Below are positions 1-8,015 of a DNA stretch of 38,505 nucleotides, in pieces (position 1 is the first letter of the stretch; every line of letters begins with the position of its first letter). A program made the position numbers and the translations under genes. Source of the stretch: Halalkalibacterium ligniniphilum (lineage in GTDB: Bacteria; Bacillota; Bacilli; Bacillales; Bacillaceae_D); contig NZ_ANNK01000007.1 of the NCBI RefSeq assembly GCF_000334155.1, forward strand, positions 1 to 38,505, read 5' to 3'. The notes beneath the pieces are model-generated. The model ran no database searches. It worked only from the letters and a program-made list of their open reading frames with translations, and was not told the origin of the DNA.

Positions 1-240
1 CGCTCACACCCCTTGATTGAAAGGTTACACAGCGTTACTAGACGAATTTGTTTTCATCCTTGTGGTAAGAATGAGCAGTCCATGCGGATTTGAGTGGAAA
101 AGGGGACGGAGCTTCCGTGCAAGCAAGCTAAAACGAAGAAGGGCTTCCGCTCACACTGCCTTGACCTGAAATGGTGCACAGAATGATCGGCGGAACTCAT
201 TTTCATCCGAGTGGGAAGAGCGAGCCGTTCATGAATGTAT
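1..240. repeat. Two tandem-like copies of a dispersed intergenic repeat
   Basis: No convincing gene is seen in the first 333 bases. Bases 149-235 resemble bases 1-85 (both start CGCTCACAC, then a CTTGA block, a CACAG block, a TTTTCATCC block and a GTGG-AAGA block). The second copy is complete from 94, with the core GGAAAAGGGGACGGAGCTTC at about 95-114. Related copies lie at 1384-1508, 4343-4378 (inverted) and 9347-9410. No open frame or transposase is associated. Its function is unknown; it behaves like a REP-type or MITE-like intergenic element. Confidence 0.6.
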
Positions 241-333
241 CTGTAGAGAAAAAGGAGTTAAAGGAACTGGGTGGCAGGTATGTTTCTCAAATGCTATGCT
301 AGGAGAAAATGATGCCATAATGAGGTGATAGCT

Positions 334-624
334 GTGAATATTTCAGGAGATTCCGTGATTCGGCAAATGGAAGTCCAGCTTGAACGTTTAAAACTGTCAA
401 TGAAAGCAGGCGATGAACGTCAAGTGAAAGAGCATGCTGCGGTGCTCAAGGGATATTGTAACTTATTTATCGATAGCTCAAATGAAGATAAACCACCAGC
501 TGGAGTGCAATCACATCAGGCGGTGATGGCACAGTCATACTTTAGCAAGTCTGTGCTCCCTCCCACGTCTCCCAAGACAGAAAAAAATGAAGGGGACCAG
601 GGAGGAAGCCTCCTGGACTTTTAG
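334..624 (+). CDS. ywdI: YwdI-family protein (DUF5327)
   Basis: Small protein of 96 residues, recognised as the YwdI family of Bacillus by its N-terminal helical part (residues 1-50, rich in Leu, Lys and Glu) and its place beside ywdK, gerQ and cwlJ. Function unknown. I start it at the GTG at 334 because GAGGTG at 323-328 sits six bases upstream; the GTG at 325 lies inside that ribosome site. The C-terminal third is low-complexity and polar. The stop codon overlaps the stop of the convergent acetyltransferase gene by two bases. No catalytic motif and no membrane segment are visible. Confidence 0.7.
   Translation: MNISGDSVIRQMEVQLERLKLSMKAGDERQVKEHAAVLKGYCNLFIDSSNEDKPPAGVQSHQAVMAQSYFSKSVLPPTSPKTEKNEGDQGGSLLDF
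597..620 (+). terminator. Weak hairpin at the 3' end of ywdI
   Basis: A bulged stem (CCAGGGAGG, loop AAG, CCTCCTGG) followed by ACTTTT lies inside the last codons of ywdI, just before its stop and the convergent gene end. It could slow or stop transcription, but the U-tract is short and the stem is coding, so this is tentative. Confidence 0.3.
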
Positions 625-1241
625 CGATCAGGATTTTTCCACTCCACGAGCACTGCATGATTTAGTGATTCATCATCATCTACGTAGTTTTCCAGGACTT
701 GCAGAGGGGTTAAGCCTTGTTTGATCATAAACGTGAGAACAAGGTCTGTTTTTTCTCCTTTATTGACCGCTTTTACATAGTCTTCTGCTGTCATTTTATG
801 GGCAAAATGATGGTAATCAGGAATCCGGCAACCTGCTAAGAATCTCGTTAATCCAAGTCTTTTAACAAGATCTTTTCTCGCTTCATAAAGGGCGCGGGCA
901 ATCCCTTGACCACGGTAGCTTGGGCGTACACAAACATCAATTCCATAAAGGCTATCTCCGTCAGGTTGATGGCTCTTCTTAATGTATCCGCCATCTGCTA
1001 TCTCTTCCCATGTGTGAGGCTTGCCGTCGTATTGAATGATGAGAGAGGTTGCTGAGCCAACAACAACACCATCAATTTCAGCAAGCATAGCTCCTTCGGG
1101 AAACGTCTCAACATGTGCAGCAATTTGCTCACGGCTCCACCAAAGCTCTTCAGGGAACGGTGGTGGGAAGGCCTCTTTTTGAACGGCAAGTAAGCCTTCA
1201 AAATCATCAAGCGTATAAGGGCGAACGATCACGTTTTTCAT
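621..1241 (-). CDS. GNAT-family N-acetyltransferase
   Basis: Protein of 206 residues with one GNAT fold. The acetyl-CoA binding loop is the R-G-Q-G-I-A stretch at residues 110-115, preceded by the beta-4 strand YGIDVCV and followed by the helix ARALYEARKDL. The N-terminal part (VIVRPYTLDDFEGL) is the usual start of GNAT proteins, and the family match is secure. The acceptor substrate cannot be read from the sequence; a small amine or a protein N-terminus are both possible. The ATG at 1241 is preceded by AAAGGAG. It converges with ywdI, with overlapping stop codons, and is probably a single-gene unit. Confidence 0.8.
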   Translation of the reverse strand: MKNVIVRPYTLDDFEGLLAVQKEAFPPPFPEELWWSREQIAAHVETFPEGAMLAEIDGVVVGSATSLIIQYDGKPHTWEEIADGGYIKKSHQPDGDSLYGIDVCVRPSYRGQGIARALYEARKDLVKRLGLTRFLAGCRIPDYHHFAHKMTAEDYVKAVNKGEKTDLVLTFMIKQGLTPLQVLENYVDDDESLNHAVLVEWKNPDR

Positions 1242-1572
1242 TTGTTTCTCCTTTCGTTTTTCAGCAATGTATGATCTTTTGTTTTTTTTTTTTCGAAACC
1301 TTCGAGGACTGTATGCGAAGCATGTTTGTTAAAGTATACAAAATCCGCCGTTTTTTTTCACGGAATTTAGTGCTCCTTTCTCCTGCGAAAAGAGGATGGC
1401 ATCCGTTCAAGCTGATGAAATAACGAAGCCCTTCCGCTCACATCAATGCACAGAATGGCCTGATGAGCTCGTGTTCATTCGTGTGAGAAGGGCAAACTGT
1501 TCATACAGGTTTCTTCATATCCTTGTCTATGGTATGCTAAAAAGGGGATTAGATTAGAAAAGGAGAATTCTT
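1242..1572. repeat. Intergenic stretch with a T12 run and a dispersed repeat copy
   Basis: No gene seen. Bases 1282-1293 are twelve T residues in a row. Bases 1384-1508 resemble the repeat at 94-235: TGCGAAAAGAGG, CATCCGTTCAAGC, CGAAGCCCTTCCGCTCAC, TGCACAGAATG, TTCATTCGTGTGAGAAG and TTCATACAGG have counterparts in the same order. The ribosome site AAAAGGAG of ywdK closes the stretch. Confidence 0.55.
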
Positions 1573-1947
1573 ATGGCGAAATTGTTTTTGATCATAGGAA
1601 GTATTGTGATGGCATTGTCTGTTGTAATTGGGGCCTTTGGTGCACATGGATTAGAGCCTCGTTTATCAGAACGGATGATGAAAAATTATCAAACGGGTGT
1701 TCAGTATCATATGATTCATGGAATCGGCTTATTGCTTGTCGGTGTTGTCGCGTTAAAAATGGCACCATCAAGCTTGCTTAATGGAGCGGGCTGGAGTTTT
1801 CTTATTGGGATTCTTTTGTTTTCAGGAAGCCTGTACACGATGGCTCTAACAGGGGTAACGAAGCTTGGTGCGATAACGCCCATTGGGGGGTTAGCATTTA
1901 TTGCTGGATGGATCCTGCTACTGGTTTCAGTAATGCGAGGACTTTAA
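1573..1947 (+). CDS. ywdK: DUF423 membrane protein YwdK
   Basis: Membrane protein of 124 residues with four predicted membrane segments (about 3-25, 45-64, 70-92 and 98-121). The conserved DUF423 signature is visible: GAFGAHGLEPRLS near residue 20, then the YQTGVQYHMIHGIGLL segment. DUF423 proteins are widespread and their function is unknown. The start is the ATG at 1573 with AAAAGGAG seven bases upstream. A strong terminator follows directly, so the gene is the end of its unit. It sits in the B. subtilis ywdK-gerQ-cwlJ neighbourhood. Confidence 0.85.
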   Translation: MAKLFLIIGSIVMALSVVIGAFGAHGLEPRLSERMMKNYQTGVQYHMIHGIGLLLVGVVALKMAPSSLLNGAGWSFLIGILLFSGSLYTMALTGVTKLGAITPIGGLAFIAGWILLLVSVMRGL

Positions 1948-1953
1948 ATAGCA

Positions 1954-1992
1954 ACAAAGAGCAGCGTTTTTGACGCTGCTCTTTGTTTTTTT
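1954..1992 (+). terminator. Rho-independent terminator after ywdK
   Basis: Perfect 14-bp stem (ACAAAGAGCAGCGT paired with ACGCTGCTCTTTGT, 1954-1967 and 1973-1986), 5-base loop, then a T-run to 1992. Confidence 0.9.
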
Positions 1993-2137
1993 GGAAAGGG
2001 TCTTCGCTACAGGTTAAGGAGCAAAGAAGTTTGTTCATCTCTACCATCTAAATCATTAAATGGGACACAGACTCATTTTATGAACTTGTTTCCTTTCCGG
2101 GTAAGGAGAGCAAACCACTGAGAATACTTCTTATCCC

Positions 2138-2692
2138 TTAACGGGGAGGATATTGGGCAGTTGGAGAGATTCCAGTAGGAAACGGATACTCATATTCGAG
2201 TGGTTCATCAAAGACAATGTAATCAAGATTAACCATGAGAAGAATATAGTATTGTCCGGTTTCAGGGTCGCTAAGGATAATGTGATCACGTCCGGCTTCC
2301 TCCACTCGACCACTAAAGACCATTGCATTCCATCGGTCGTTATTCTCGAATGTCATGTAGACAGTAGCTCGCTTGCCTCGATTGCGCCGTAAAATGTTTT
2401 CAATATACGATTGCTCTAACGGCATCAACCCTGACATTTGAGGCATCATAGATTGCTGTGCCATTTGTTGCTGTACAAAGCCTGGCACTGGATAGCTTTG
2501 CACCTGAGCTTGAGGGTAAGGCTGTTGTTGCGTTTGCGAAATTTGAGGGATTTGCGCTGCTTGGCTAGGCATCATATGCTGTGGATACATTTGACCCGTT
2601 TGACCACTGTAGCGGTACCCGTAACCATATTTCGGTTGTTGCTGTCCATATGGCTGCTGACTGTTTTTTTGATTTTTCGGTTCTTCACTCAT
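2138..2692 (-). CDS. gerQ: Spore coat protein GerQ
   Basis: GerQ (184 residues) is an inner-coat spore protein. In B. subtilis it is needed for the lytic enzyme CwlJ to be present and active in the spore, and is crosslinked by transglutaminase Tgl. Residues 1-85 are low-complexity and rich in Gln, Pro and Tyr, with lysines at 6 and 9 that could be crosslink sites. Residues 90-172 form the conserved domain (PLEQSYIENILRRNRGK, ATVYMTFENNDRWNAMVFSG, YILLMVNLDYIVFDEP). The ATG at 2692 has AAAGGAGC upstream. It lies 80 bases downstream of cwlJ in the same direction, as in B. subtilis, so both are probably expressed in the mother cell; I did not identify the sporulation promoter. Confidence 0.93.
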   Translation of the reverse strand: MSEEPKNQKNSQQPYGQQQPKYGYGYRYSGQTGQMYPQHMMPSQAAQIPQISQTQQQPYPQAQVQSYPVPGFVQQQMAQQSMMPQMSGLMPLEQSYIENILRRNRGKRATVYMTFENNDRWNAMVFSGRVEEAGRDHIILSDPETGQYYILLMVNLDYIVFDEPLEYEYPFPTGISPTAQYPPR

Positions 2693-2772
2693 GTTTGTTC
2701 GCTCCTTTTCTTAAAGTGGTTAAGCCACTTGTTGATTTTGAAAAAGTTGTGAAGATAACTCGCTTTTATGGC

Positions 2773-3204
2773 CTAGTACGTACCATATACAGACGGGCAA
2801 ACAGAAGCGAGAGGCGCAAAAAAGCAGTGAGATTTATAGCGACCAGTATTCCATTGTCCAAACCATTGGGCAGGGCAGTCGCCATCAGGTCTGAAGAACC
2901 AAAGGGCAAACTCGGCAGGGTGATAGCGTTCTCCATTAATTAGCTTTTGAGCAAGGCGCTTTTCCTGTTCTCTTGCTCTTTGGTAAAAATATCCTTTTTG
3001 TACGGCTTCAAAGCCGCCAGGTGATTGAAAGACCATTTGTTCAACTGTTCGAATGTCAGTAAAATCTAGACAGCTTGCACGAACACGATTGACCATGACA
3101 TTTCCAGCACATAGCATCCCGATCTCTCCATCTCCTTCTGCCTCTGCACGCATGAGTCTGGCTAATAACTCAACATCACTAGATGACGTTTTTATAACAG
3201 CCAA
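2773..3204 (-). CDS. cwlJ: Spore cortex-lytic hydrolase CwlJ
   Basis: CwlJ is a cortex-lytic enzyme of the SleB/CwlJ hydrolase family (Hydrolase_2) that degrades spore peptidoglycan during germination and is activated by Ca-dipicolinate. The 143-residue length is normal. The family signature ARLMRAEAEGDGEIGMLCAGNVMVNRV is at 15-41, with Glu21 at the position of the catalytic acid. The FQSPGGFEAVQKG block follows, then the C-terminal FFRPDGDCPAQWFGQWNTGRYKSHCF block. There is no signal peptide, as expected for a protein made in the mother cell and assembled into the coat. The start is TTG at 3204, with a very strong AAGGAGG seven bases upstream. It is followed by gerQ. Confidence 0.93.
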   Translation of the reverse strand: MAVIKTSSSDVELLARLMRAEAEGDGEIGMLCAGNVMVNRVRASCLDFTDIRTVEQMVFQSPGGFEAVQKGYFYQRAREQEKRLAQKLINGERYHPAEFALWFFRPDGDCPAQWFGQWNTGRYKSHCFFAPLASVCPSVYGTY

Positions 3205-3380
3205 TCAAACACCTCCTTCTCTAAGCAAGTACGCTCGTGGTGAGAGCTGTTTGTATCTCATAAAATAGATAAACATGTGAAACATGAAAATAAGCAGTTA
3301 GTTCACGATATGATAGAGGAAAGTGCACTATTCCAATTTTTTGGAGGAAAAGAAGGGAACTTCACAAGAGGAGAAAGGTA

Positions 3381-3413
3381 ACAAAAAAACAAGCTGGATT
3401 TCCTCCAGCTTGT
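3381..3413 (-). terminator. Terminator of hemQ
   Basis: Read on the minus strand: a perfect 10-bp stem (ACAAGCTGGA paired with TCCAGCTTGT) with a 5-base loop, followed by a run of T (A-run 3383-3388 on the plus strand). It lies just past the hemQ stop. Confidence 0.85.
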
Positions 3414-3424
3414 CGCTATTGCTC

Positions 3425-4174
3425 TTATACGTAGAAATATTGAGGGATCGTCTCAGGTGTAAGAATGTTGCCCACATAGAAGGAGCCAAACTCACCGTAG
3501 CGAGCGGAGACTTCATCAAAGCGCATTTCATAGACAAGCTTTTTAAATTGAAGCACGTCATCCGCAAATAGTGTGACGCCCCATTCCCAATCATCAAAGC
3601 CAACAGAACCAGTAATAATTTGCTTTACCTTGCCAGCGTAGCTTCGGCCGATAAGTCCATGACTGCGCATAAGCTCGCGGCGTTCGCTCATTGGAAGCAT
3701 ATACCAGTTATCATTTCCTTCTCGGCGCTTATCCATTGGGTAGAAGCAGACATGATTAGCCTTTGGCAAGGTTGGATACAGACGGGCACGGACATGAGGG
3801 TTTTCATAAGGATCGCTACCATCATCTCCAGCCATATAGTTACTTAGCTCAACTACGGACACGTAAGAATACGTCGGGATCGTGAATTCAGCAAATCGTG
3901 TTTTGTTGAAGGCTGTTTCAATTTCATTAAGCTCTTCCATGGTTGGGCGCAAAAGCATCATCATGATGTCAGCTTTTTGACCGACAATCGAATAGATCGC
4001 ATGACTACCTTCGTTGTTAGCCTCTGTCACTGTCCACTTTTCAATGAGAGCAAGAAATTCGTTTAGCACCTGTTGTCGCTCTTCTGTAGAAAGGGCTTTT
4101 AATGCTGGCCAGTTAATCGTACGGAAGTCATGTAAGCAATACCAGCCGTCTAATGTTTTAGCAGCTTCATTCAT
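3425..4174 (-). CDS. hemQ: Coproheme decarboxylase HemQ (ChdC)
   Basis: HemQ is a chlorite-dismutase-fold enzyme that converts coproheme to haem b by two oxidative decarboxylations; it is the last step of the coproporphyrin-dependent pathway of Gram-positive bacteria. The 249 residues match the family. Tyr145 (in the YPMDKRREG block) sits at the catalytic tyrosine position and His172 (in RELMRSHG) at the proximal haem ligand, the same numbers as in characterised Firmicutes enzymes as I recall them. The ATG at 4174 has AAAGGAG upstream. It neighbours pta, as in B. subtilis (ywfI-pta). A possible extended -10 (TGGTATAGT, minus strand, 4240-4248) lies upstream, without a good -35. Confidence 0.95.
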   Translation of the reverse strand: MNEAAKTLDGWYCLHDFRTINWPALKALSTEERQQVLNEFLALIEKWTVTEANNEGSHAIYSIVGQKADIMMMLLRPTMEELNEIETAFNKTRFAEFTIPTYSYVSVVELSNYMAGDDGSDPYENPHVRARLYPTLPKANHVCFYPMDKRREGNDNWYMLPMSERRELMRSHGLIGRSYAGKVKQIITGSVGFDDWEWGVTLFADDVLQFKKLVYEMRFDEVSARYGEFGSFYVGNILTPETIPQYFYV

Positions 4175-4342
4175 TTGTTAACACTCCTTTATGTTGCCTG
4201 AAAAGGCGCTCGTTCAATCGTATAAATCTCTACTACGTAACTATACCATAAGTTGAAAAGGCGGAAAAAGTAAGATGGCGAACGTGTCGCTATTTCGTAA
4301 TATGTTGATAAACAAAACTAGGCTTTTTGCCAAGTCCTTCAT

Positions 4343-4378
4343 AGCTTGCTTGTACGGAAGCTCCGTCCCCTTTTCCAC
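4343..4378 (-). repeat. Inverted copy of the GGGGACGGAGCTTC repeat
   Basis: Thirty-six bases match 94-129 in reverse complement with a single difference (T for C at 4353). It begins directly after the terminator of the upstream minus-strand gene, just as the copy at 9347 follows a terminator. Confidence 0.8.
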
Positions 4379-4383
4379 AGAAA

Positions 4384-4418
4384 AGAAGGCAGGTCTAATA
4401 ACAAAAGACCAGCCTTCT
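4384..4418 (-). terminator. Terminator of the crotonase-family gene
   Basis: Stem AGAAGGC-AGGTCT paired with AGACC-AGCCTTCT, 13 bp with one A-A mismatch and a 9-base loop. On the minus strand it is followed by TTTTCTG, which leads straight into the repeat at 4343-4378. Confidence 0.75.
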
Positions 4419-4438
4419 CCATGAATAAGATCCGTATA

Positions 4439-5185
4439 TTAGGGTGATTTTTTCACAAATTTTTCAATGGCCGCACGATGCTCCTTTGTCTCACCAGCTT
4501 GTCGTTGGGTTGCCACTTCCATTTCAAGTACTTCAGCAAGGCTGTGCTCAAAGCTGTCTCTAAACGTTTGCTTCATTAAACCAAAAGCCTCAAGCGGTGT
4601 ATGAAGGAGCTGATTGACGAGCTCATCAGGAGAGCCAATTTTGTTGATGAGGTTAATGCGGTAGGCTTCCTCCGCCGCAATTGGGTCCCCAAGCGCCAGT
4701 TCCATCGCTTTTCCAAAACCAATGAGTCGAGGTAGAAAGTAGGATGCTCCTGCATCTGGAACGAGACCAATTTTTAAAAAGCCAAGCCCAAGCCTTGCGT
4801 CATATGCTGCAACGCGGTAATCGCAAGCAAGAGCGATGCTAAGGCCAGCTCCAACAGCAATTCCATTTATGTAGGCGACAATTGGCTTTTGAATGTTGAC
4901 CATCTGAAGGATAAGGCGGTTGTATGTCTCTCGTAAGTAGTGACCATAATCAAATTGTTCAAGCTTATCGAGAGGTATGCTCTTTAGATCGGCCCCTGCA
5001 CAAAAGGAATCGCCGCTTCCTTGCAGGACGATCACATGGACGTTATCATCAAGGTTTGCTTGATCAAATGCAGTAAAAAGCGCTTCATGCATTGCCTCAT
5101 TTAATGCATTTTTTACTTCGGGGCGATTTAATGTAATGGTGGCAATATTTTCGTTCACCTCGTATTGAACGATTTCGTTTGACAA
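4439..5185 (-). CDS. Enoyl-CoA hydratase/isomerase family protein (PaaG-like)
   Basis: Crotonase-fold protein. The oxyanion-hole segments are GDSFCAGADLKSI and NGIAVGAGLSIALACDYRVA. At the position of the second catalytic glutamate of true hydratases there is Asp (IGLVPDAGASYFLPRL), the pattern of PaaG-type isomerases and related dienoyl-CoA isomerases, so isomerase activity is likelier than hydration. The substrate is not determined. The open frame extends to a GTG at 5194, but AAGGAG would then be one base from the start; the TTG at 5185 is ten bases from it, so I start there (248 residues). No acyl-CoA synthetase or dehydrogenase gene is adjacent. It has its own terminator and is divergent from pta. 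Confidence 0.82.
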   Translation of the reverse strand: MSNEIVQYEVNENIATITLNRPEVKNALNEAMHEALFTAFDQANLDDNVHVIVLQGSGDSFCAGADLKSIPLDKLEQFDYGHYLRETYNRLILQMVNIQKPIVAYINGIAVGAGLSIALACDYRVAAYDARLGLGFLKIGLVPDAGASYFLPRLIGFGKAMELALGDPIAAEEAYRINLINKIGSPDELVNQLLHTPLEAFGLMKQTFRDSFEHSLAEVLEMEVATQRQAGETKEHRAAIEKFVKKSP

Positions 5186-5480
5186 TGGCTTCACGCTCCT
5201 TTTTAATGTAAGAACTTATCATGATGTGGTTGCGCTCTAACATTCAATCCCATACCATAAGTACTTCGATACATATTCGAAAAATCCTTTGGTTATTCTA
5301 TGTGTAATTCCTGTTTCGAACAAGAATAATAGGGAATAACATAAGATATCATGGTGTAAAAAAGAACAATTGTTTACAATATTTCTACTTTTACGTTCTT
5401 GAGCAGAATGGTTTATTTTTCTTTGGAAGAGGAGTATTCTTGATATGTGATTAATTGATCAAACTAGGAGGAATTAAAAC

Positions 5481-6470
5481 GTGAGTGATCTTTTTCGTGA
5501 CATTCAAGAACAAGTGAAGCGCCACCAGCCAACGATTGTGTTACCTGAAGGAACGGACGAGCGAGTTTTAGAAGCTGCGGCAAACTTGGCTAAGGACGAA
5601 GTGGTGAAGCCTATCCTTGTTGGGAATGTCGCTGAAGTTCAAGGGAGAGCAGAAGAGCTAAATCTTAACCTTGGGCAAGTTACAATTTTAGACCCTAAGA
5701 CGTATGATGCGTTTGATGATATGGTTTCTGCCTTTGTCGAAAGAAGAAAAGGAAAAGAAACAGAAGAAACCGCACGAGAAAAATTGCTTGATGTTAATTA
5801 TTTCGGCACGATGCTTGTATACATGGGAATTGCGGATGGTCTAGTAAGTGGAGCAGCGCACTCAACAGGAGATACGGTTCGACCTGCCTTGCAAATCATC
5901 AAAACGCAACCAGGTATTAAAAAAACATCCGGTGTGTTTGTGATGGTAAAAGACAATCAAAAGTTCGTTTTCGGTGATTGTGCCATTAACATTGCGCCAA
6001 ATAGTGAAGAATTAGCGGAGATTGCGATTGCAACGGCAGAAACGGCAAAAGTATTTGGGCTAGAGCCCAAGGTAGCCATGCTTAGCTTTTCCACGAAAGG
6101 ATCGGCTTCATCGATCGAAACAAAGAAAGTAGCTGAAGCAACAAAGCTTGCGCAACAGCTACGACCTGATCTCGTCATTGATGGGGAGTTCCAATTTGAC
6201 GCAGCGTTTGTGCCAGCTGTTGCACAGAAAAAAGCACCAGATTCACCTTTAAAAGGAGAAGCGAATGTCTTTATTTTTCCAAGCTTAGAATCAGGTAATC
6301 TTGGCTACAAAATTGCACAGCGTCTCGGTGGGTATGATGCGATTGGTCCGATCCTTCAAGGATTGAACAAGCCAGTCAATGACCTCTCGCGCGGATGTAA
6401 TGCTGCTGATGTCTATAAGCTTTCTCTCATTACCGCTATGCAATCCATTAACCAAAGGGTGACAATTTAA
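5481..6470 (+). CDS. pta: Phosphate acetyltransferase
   Basis: Pta interconverts acetyl-CoA and acetyl phosphate; with acetate kinase it makes ATP during overflow metabolism. The 329-residue length is that of the short single-domain Pta of Bacillus (PTA/PTB family). Recognisable blocks are VLPEGTDERVLEAA near the N-terminus, GMLVYMGIADGLVSGAAHSTGDTVRPALQ split around residue 125, and FPSLESGNLGYKIAQRLGG with GPILQGLNKPVNDLSRG near the C-terminus. The GTG start has AGGAGG eight bases upstream. The 295-base upstream spacer is AT-rich; I could not identify a confident promoter or CcpA site in it. A strong terminator follows, and lipL converges from the right. Confidence 0.95.
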   Translation: MSDLFRDIQEQVKRHQPTIVLPEGTDERVLEAAANLAKDEVVKPILVGNVAEVQGRAEELNLNLGQVTILDPKTYDAFDDMVSAFVERRKGKETEETAREKLLDVNYFGTMLVYMGIADGLVSGAAHSTGDTVRPALQIIKTQPGIKKTSGVFVMVKDNQKFVFGDCAINIAPNSEELAEIAIATAETAKVFGLEPKVAMLSFSTKGSASSIETKKVAEATKLAQQLRPDLVIDGEFQFDAAFVPAVAQKKAPDSPLKGEANVFIFPSLESGNLGYKIAQRLGGYDAIGPILQGLNKPVNDLSRGCNAADVYKLSLITAMQSINQRVTI

Positions 6471-6477
6471 ATTGATA

Positions 6478-6507
6478 ACGAGGTGGTTGCAACCACCTCG
6501 TTTTTTT
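6478..6507 (+). terminator. Terminator of pta
   Basis: Perfect palindrome with 12-base arms (ACGAGGTGGTTG / CAACCACCTCGT, 6478-6501) followed by seven T. It touches the stop codon of the convergent lipL and may stop transcripts from both sides, though the T-run favours the plus strand. Confidence 0.9.
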
Positions 6508-7342
6508 ACATTGTGATAATCTTTTCATTTCGACTTTTCATCCGCTCAATATGCTGGAGAAAGAGCCCCTGTTCGTGTTCGGATAGAGGTGCTGTGTGAA
6601 GGTCTGCTCCAGCCATCTTCATCGTACTCAAAGCGCAGGCCATGACGTCTTGAACGGTCAGTGGCTGCTGTAAAAGCTCTGACAAGGAGGCCATCGTTTC
6701 AGGGACGATTTGCGGATAGGCGAATTTCGGCTCCTTCCCATTTACAGAAAGCTCATAAAAGCGTCGAATCATCTCTGCTCGCTTTGCGCCGCTTCCCCTC
6801 ACACATAAATAAATTTGAACAGCGACACCACCACGCATGCGCCGCTGTGAAATTCCGGCAAATTTTTTCCCGCCAATGCTTAAATCATAGCTTCCTGGGC
6901 AATAGGAGCCGACAATTTCTCTTGCTTCAATTTGCTGATTAAAAGAAGAAAACATTTGTTTGATCAAATTGTACATAAGCTCGTACCCTTCATCGATCGT
7001 AAAGCCCTTTTTCTCCTTTACAATAAGGGAAAGATTTAATACGTCTTCATCAAGAACTACAGCAAGGCCGCCTGAATTTCGGATGATTACCTGTTGGCCC
7101 TGACTTTGTAAGTAACGTAAGCCCTCATCAATATCAGGCAAACGACTATCTTGAATCCCGAGAACAACCGTATGATGATGAACCCATGCACGAAGCGTGG
7201 CTGACCCATTTTCCTGTCCGATCATCGTACAAAAGGTATCATCATAGGCAAAGGATTCAAGTGCGTTAAATAAGGGGCCGAGCGTTGTATGATCAATAAA
7301 TCGCCATGGCTGTTGCAAATATTGGTCGAATCGTTCATTCAT
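6506..7342 (-). CDS. lipL: Octanoyl-[GcvH]:protein N-octanoyltransferase LipL
   Basis: LipL moves the octanoyl group from the glycine-cleavage protein GcvH to the E2 subunits of 2-oxoacid dehydrogenases, the amidotransfer step of lipoate synthesis in Bacillus. The protein (278 residues) has the biotin/lipoate ligase fold: RNSGGLAVVL at 88-97, the VGSYCPGSYDLSIGGKKFAG block at 144-163 with the acyl-accepting Cys148 and Lys159/160, and QRRMRGG after it. Genes for LipL occur near pta in Bacillus (former name ywfL). The ATG at 7342 has GAGGTG about 11 bases upstream, a little far. It is divergent from the DUF1450 gene. Confidence 0.93.
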   Translation of the reverse strand: MNERFDQYLQQPWRFIDHTTLGPLFNALESFAYDDTFCTMIGQENGSATLRAWVHHHTVVLGIQDSRLPDIDEGLRYLQSQGQQVIIRNSGGLAVVLDEDVLNLSLIVKEKKGFTIDEGYELMYNLIKQMFSSFNQQIEAREIVGSYCPGSYDLSIGGKKFAGISQRRMRGGVAVQIYLCVRGSGAKRAEMIRRFYELSVNGKEPKFAYPQIVPETMASLSELLQQPLTVQDVMACALSTMKMAGADLHTAPLSEHEQGLFLQHIERMKSRNEKIITM

Positions 7343-7419
7343 CGCAGTTTACACACCTCGACTTTATCATTGACGTTATTATAGCACGGATTCAGTTGCC
7401 ACCCACCAGGATTTCCAGA

Positions 7420-7447
7420 TTGCGTTATAGTAGAAATATGATATACT
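7420..7447 (+). promoter_or_regulatory. Possible sigma-A promoter of the DUF1450 gene
   Basis: TTGCGT, 16-base spacer, TATACT, about 80 bases before the start codon. The -10 is good; the -35 matches in only three positions. Confidence 0.4.
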
Positions 7448-7526
7448 AAAGGATGGTCTGTTAAAAGAACTTAATTAACATGTGTTTATTATAGAGTGAA
7501 AAAATGTAGAAAGGACAGGGAAAACG

Positions 7527-7748
7527 ATGGCAAATGAATTTCGTATTTGTGATGAGTGCCAAGCGACCAACATAAAAACGCTGCTTCCTCGTCTGAAAAA
7601 GCTGGACCCGGATGCGGCCATTGACATTCGTTGTCAATCGTATTGTGGGCCTGGTCGTAAAAAATCATTTACCTTTGTAAATAATCGACCAGTCTCAGCG
7701 CCTGATGAAGATCAGCTAATAGATAAAATTATGAAAAAGTTAAAATAA
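7527..7748 (+). CDS. DUF1450 small cysteine protein (YuzB-like)
   Basis: Protein of 73 residues. Cys8-x-x-Cys11 near the N-terminus and Cys36-x3-Cys40 in a QSYCGPG context are the signature of DUF1450 proteins, which are common in Bacillus and resemble small thioredoxin-fold or 2Fe-2S ferredoxin-like proteins. Four cysteines could bind a metal or cluster, but this is inference. There are no membrane segments. AAAGGA lies upstream of the ATG. It is transcribed alone, between lipL and a symporter gene, with a hairpin behind it. Confidence 0.8.
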   Translation: MANEFRICDECQATNIKTLLPRLKKLDPDAAIDIRCQSYCGPGRKKSFTFVNNRPVSAPDEDQLIDKIMKKLK

Positions 7749-7753
7749 AAGTC

Positions 7754-7797
7754 AAACTGACTCATGAAGGGAGGATTAGCCTTTGTGAGTCAGTTTT
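7754..7797 (+). terminator. Possible terminator after the DUF1450 gene
   Basis: Eleven-base arms AAACTGACTCA / TGAGTCAGTTT (7754-7764, 7785-7795) enclose a 20-base loop that can form a short inner AAGG/CCTT stem. The T-run is short (TTTT). Confidence 0.6.
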
Positions 7798-8015
7798 CAC
7801 ATTTCGATCATTTTTATTGCTGATTCAAAAGAGGGATTTTGTTAAAATTAGTTTTACTTCCTTTTAAAAGGGTAAAAGTCTTTACTTTTGTTTTTCTTCT
7901 TTTGTTGAGGCTTTAAATAAATAATTGGTTGCGTGTTGATGTGTAAGAGCAGTTAATGGGCATTTGGCAACTTCAACAAGTACCAAAGAACTACAACGTA
8001 GAAGGAGAGATGTCG

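Noticed and set aside
1282-1293. T12 tract as a phase-variable switch
   Set aside because: It is not in a reading frame or between promoter elements; more likely neutral spacer sequence.
1115-1423. 102-codon open frame on the plus strand
   Set aside because: It starts antisense to the acetyltransferase gene and runs through the T12 tract and repeat DNA; no ribosome site or family resemblance.
5215-5480. CcpA (cre) or Rex site before pta
   Set aside because: TGGTTGCGCTCTAACA and AACAATTGTT are weak partial matches; not enough to call.
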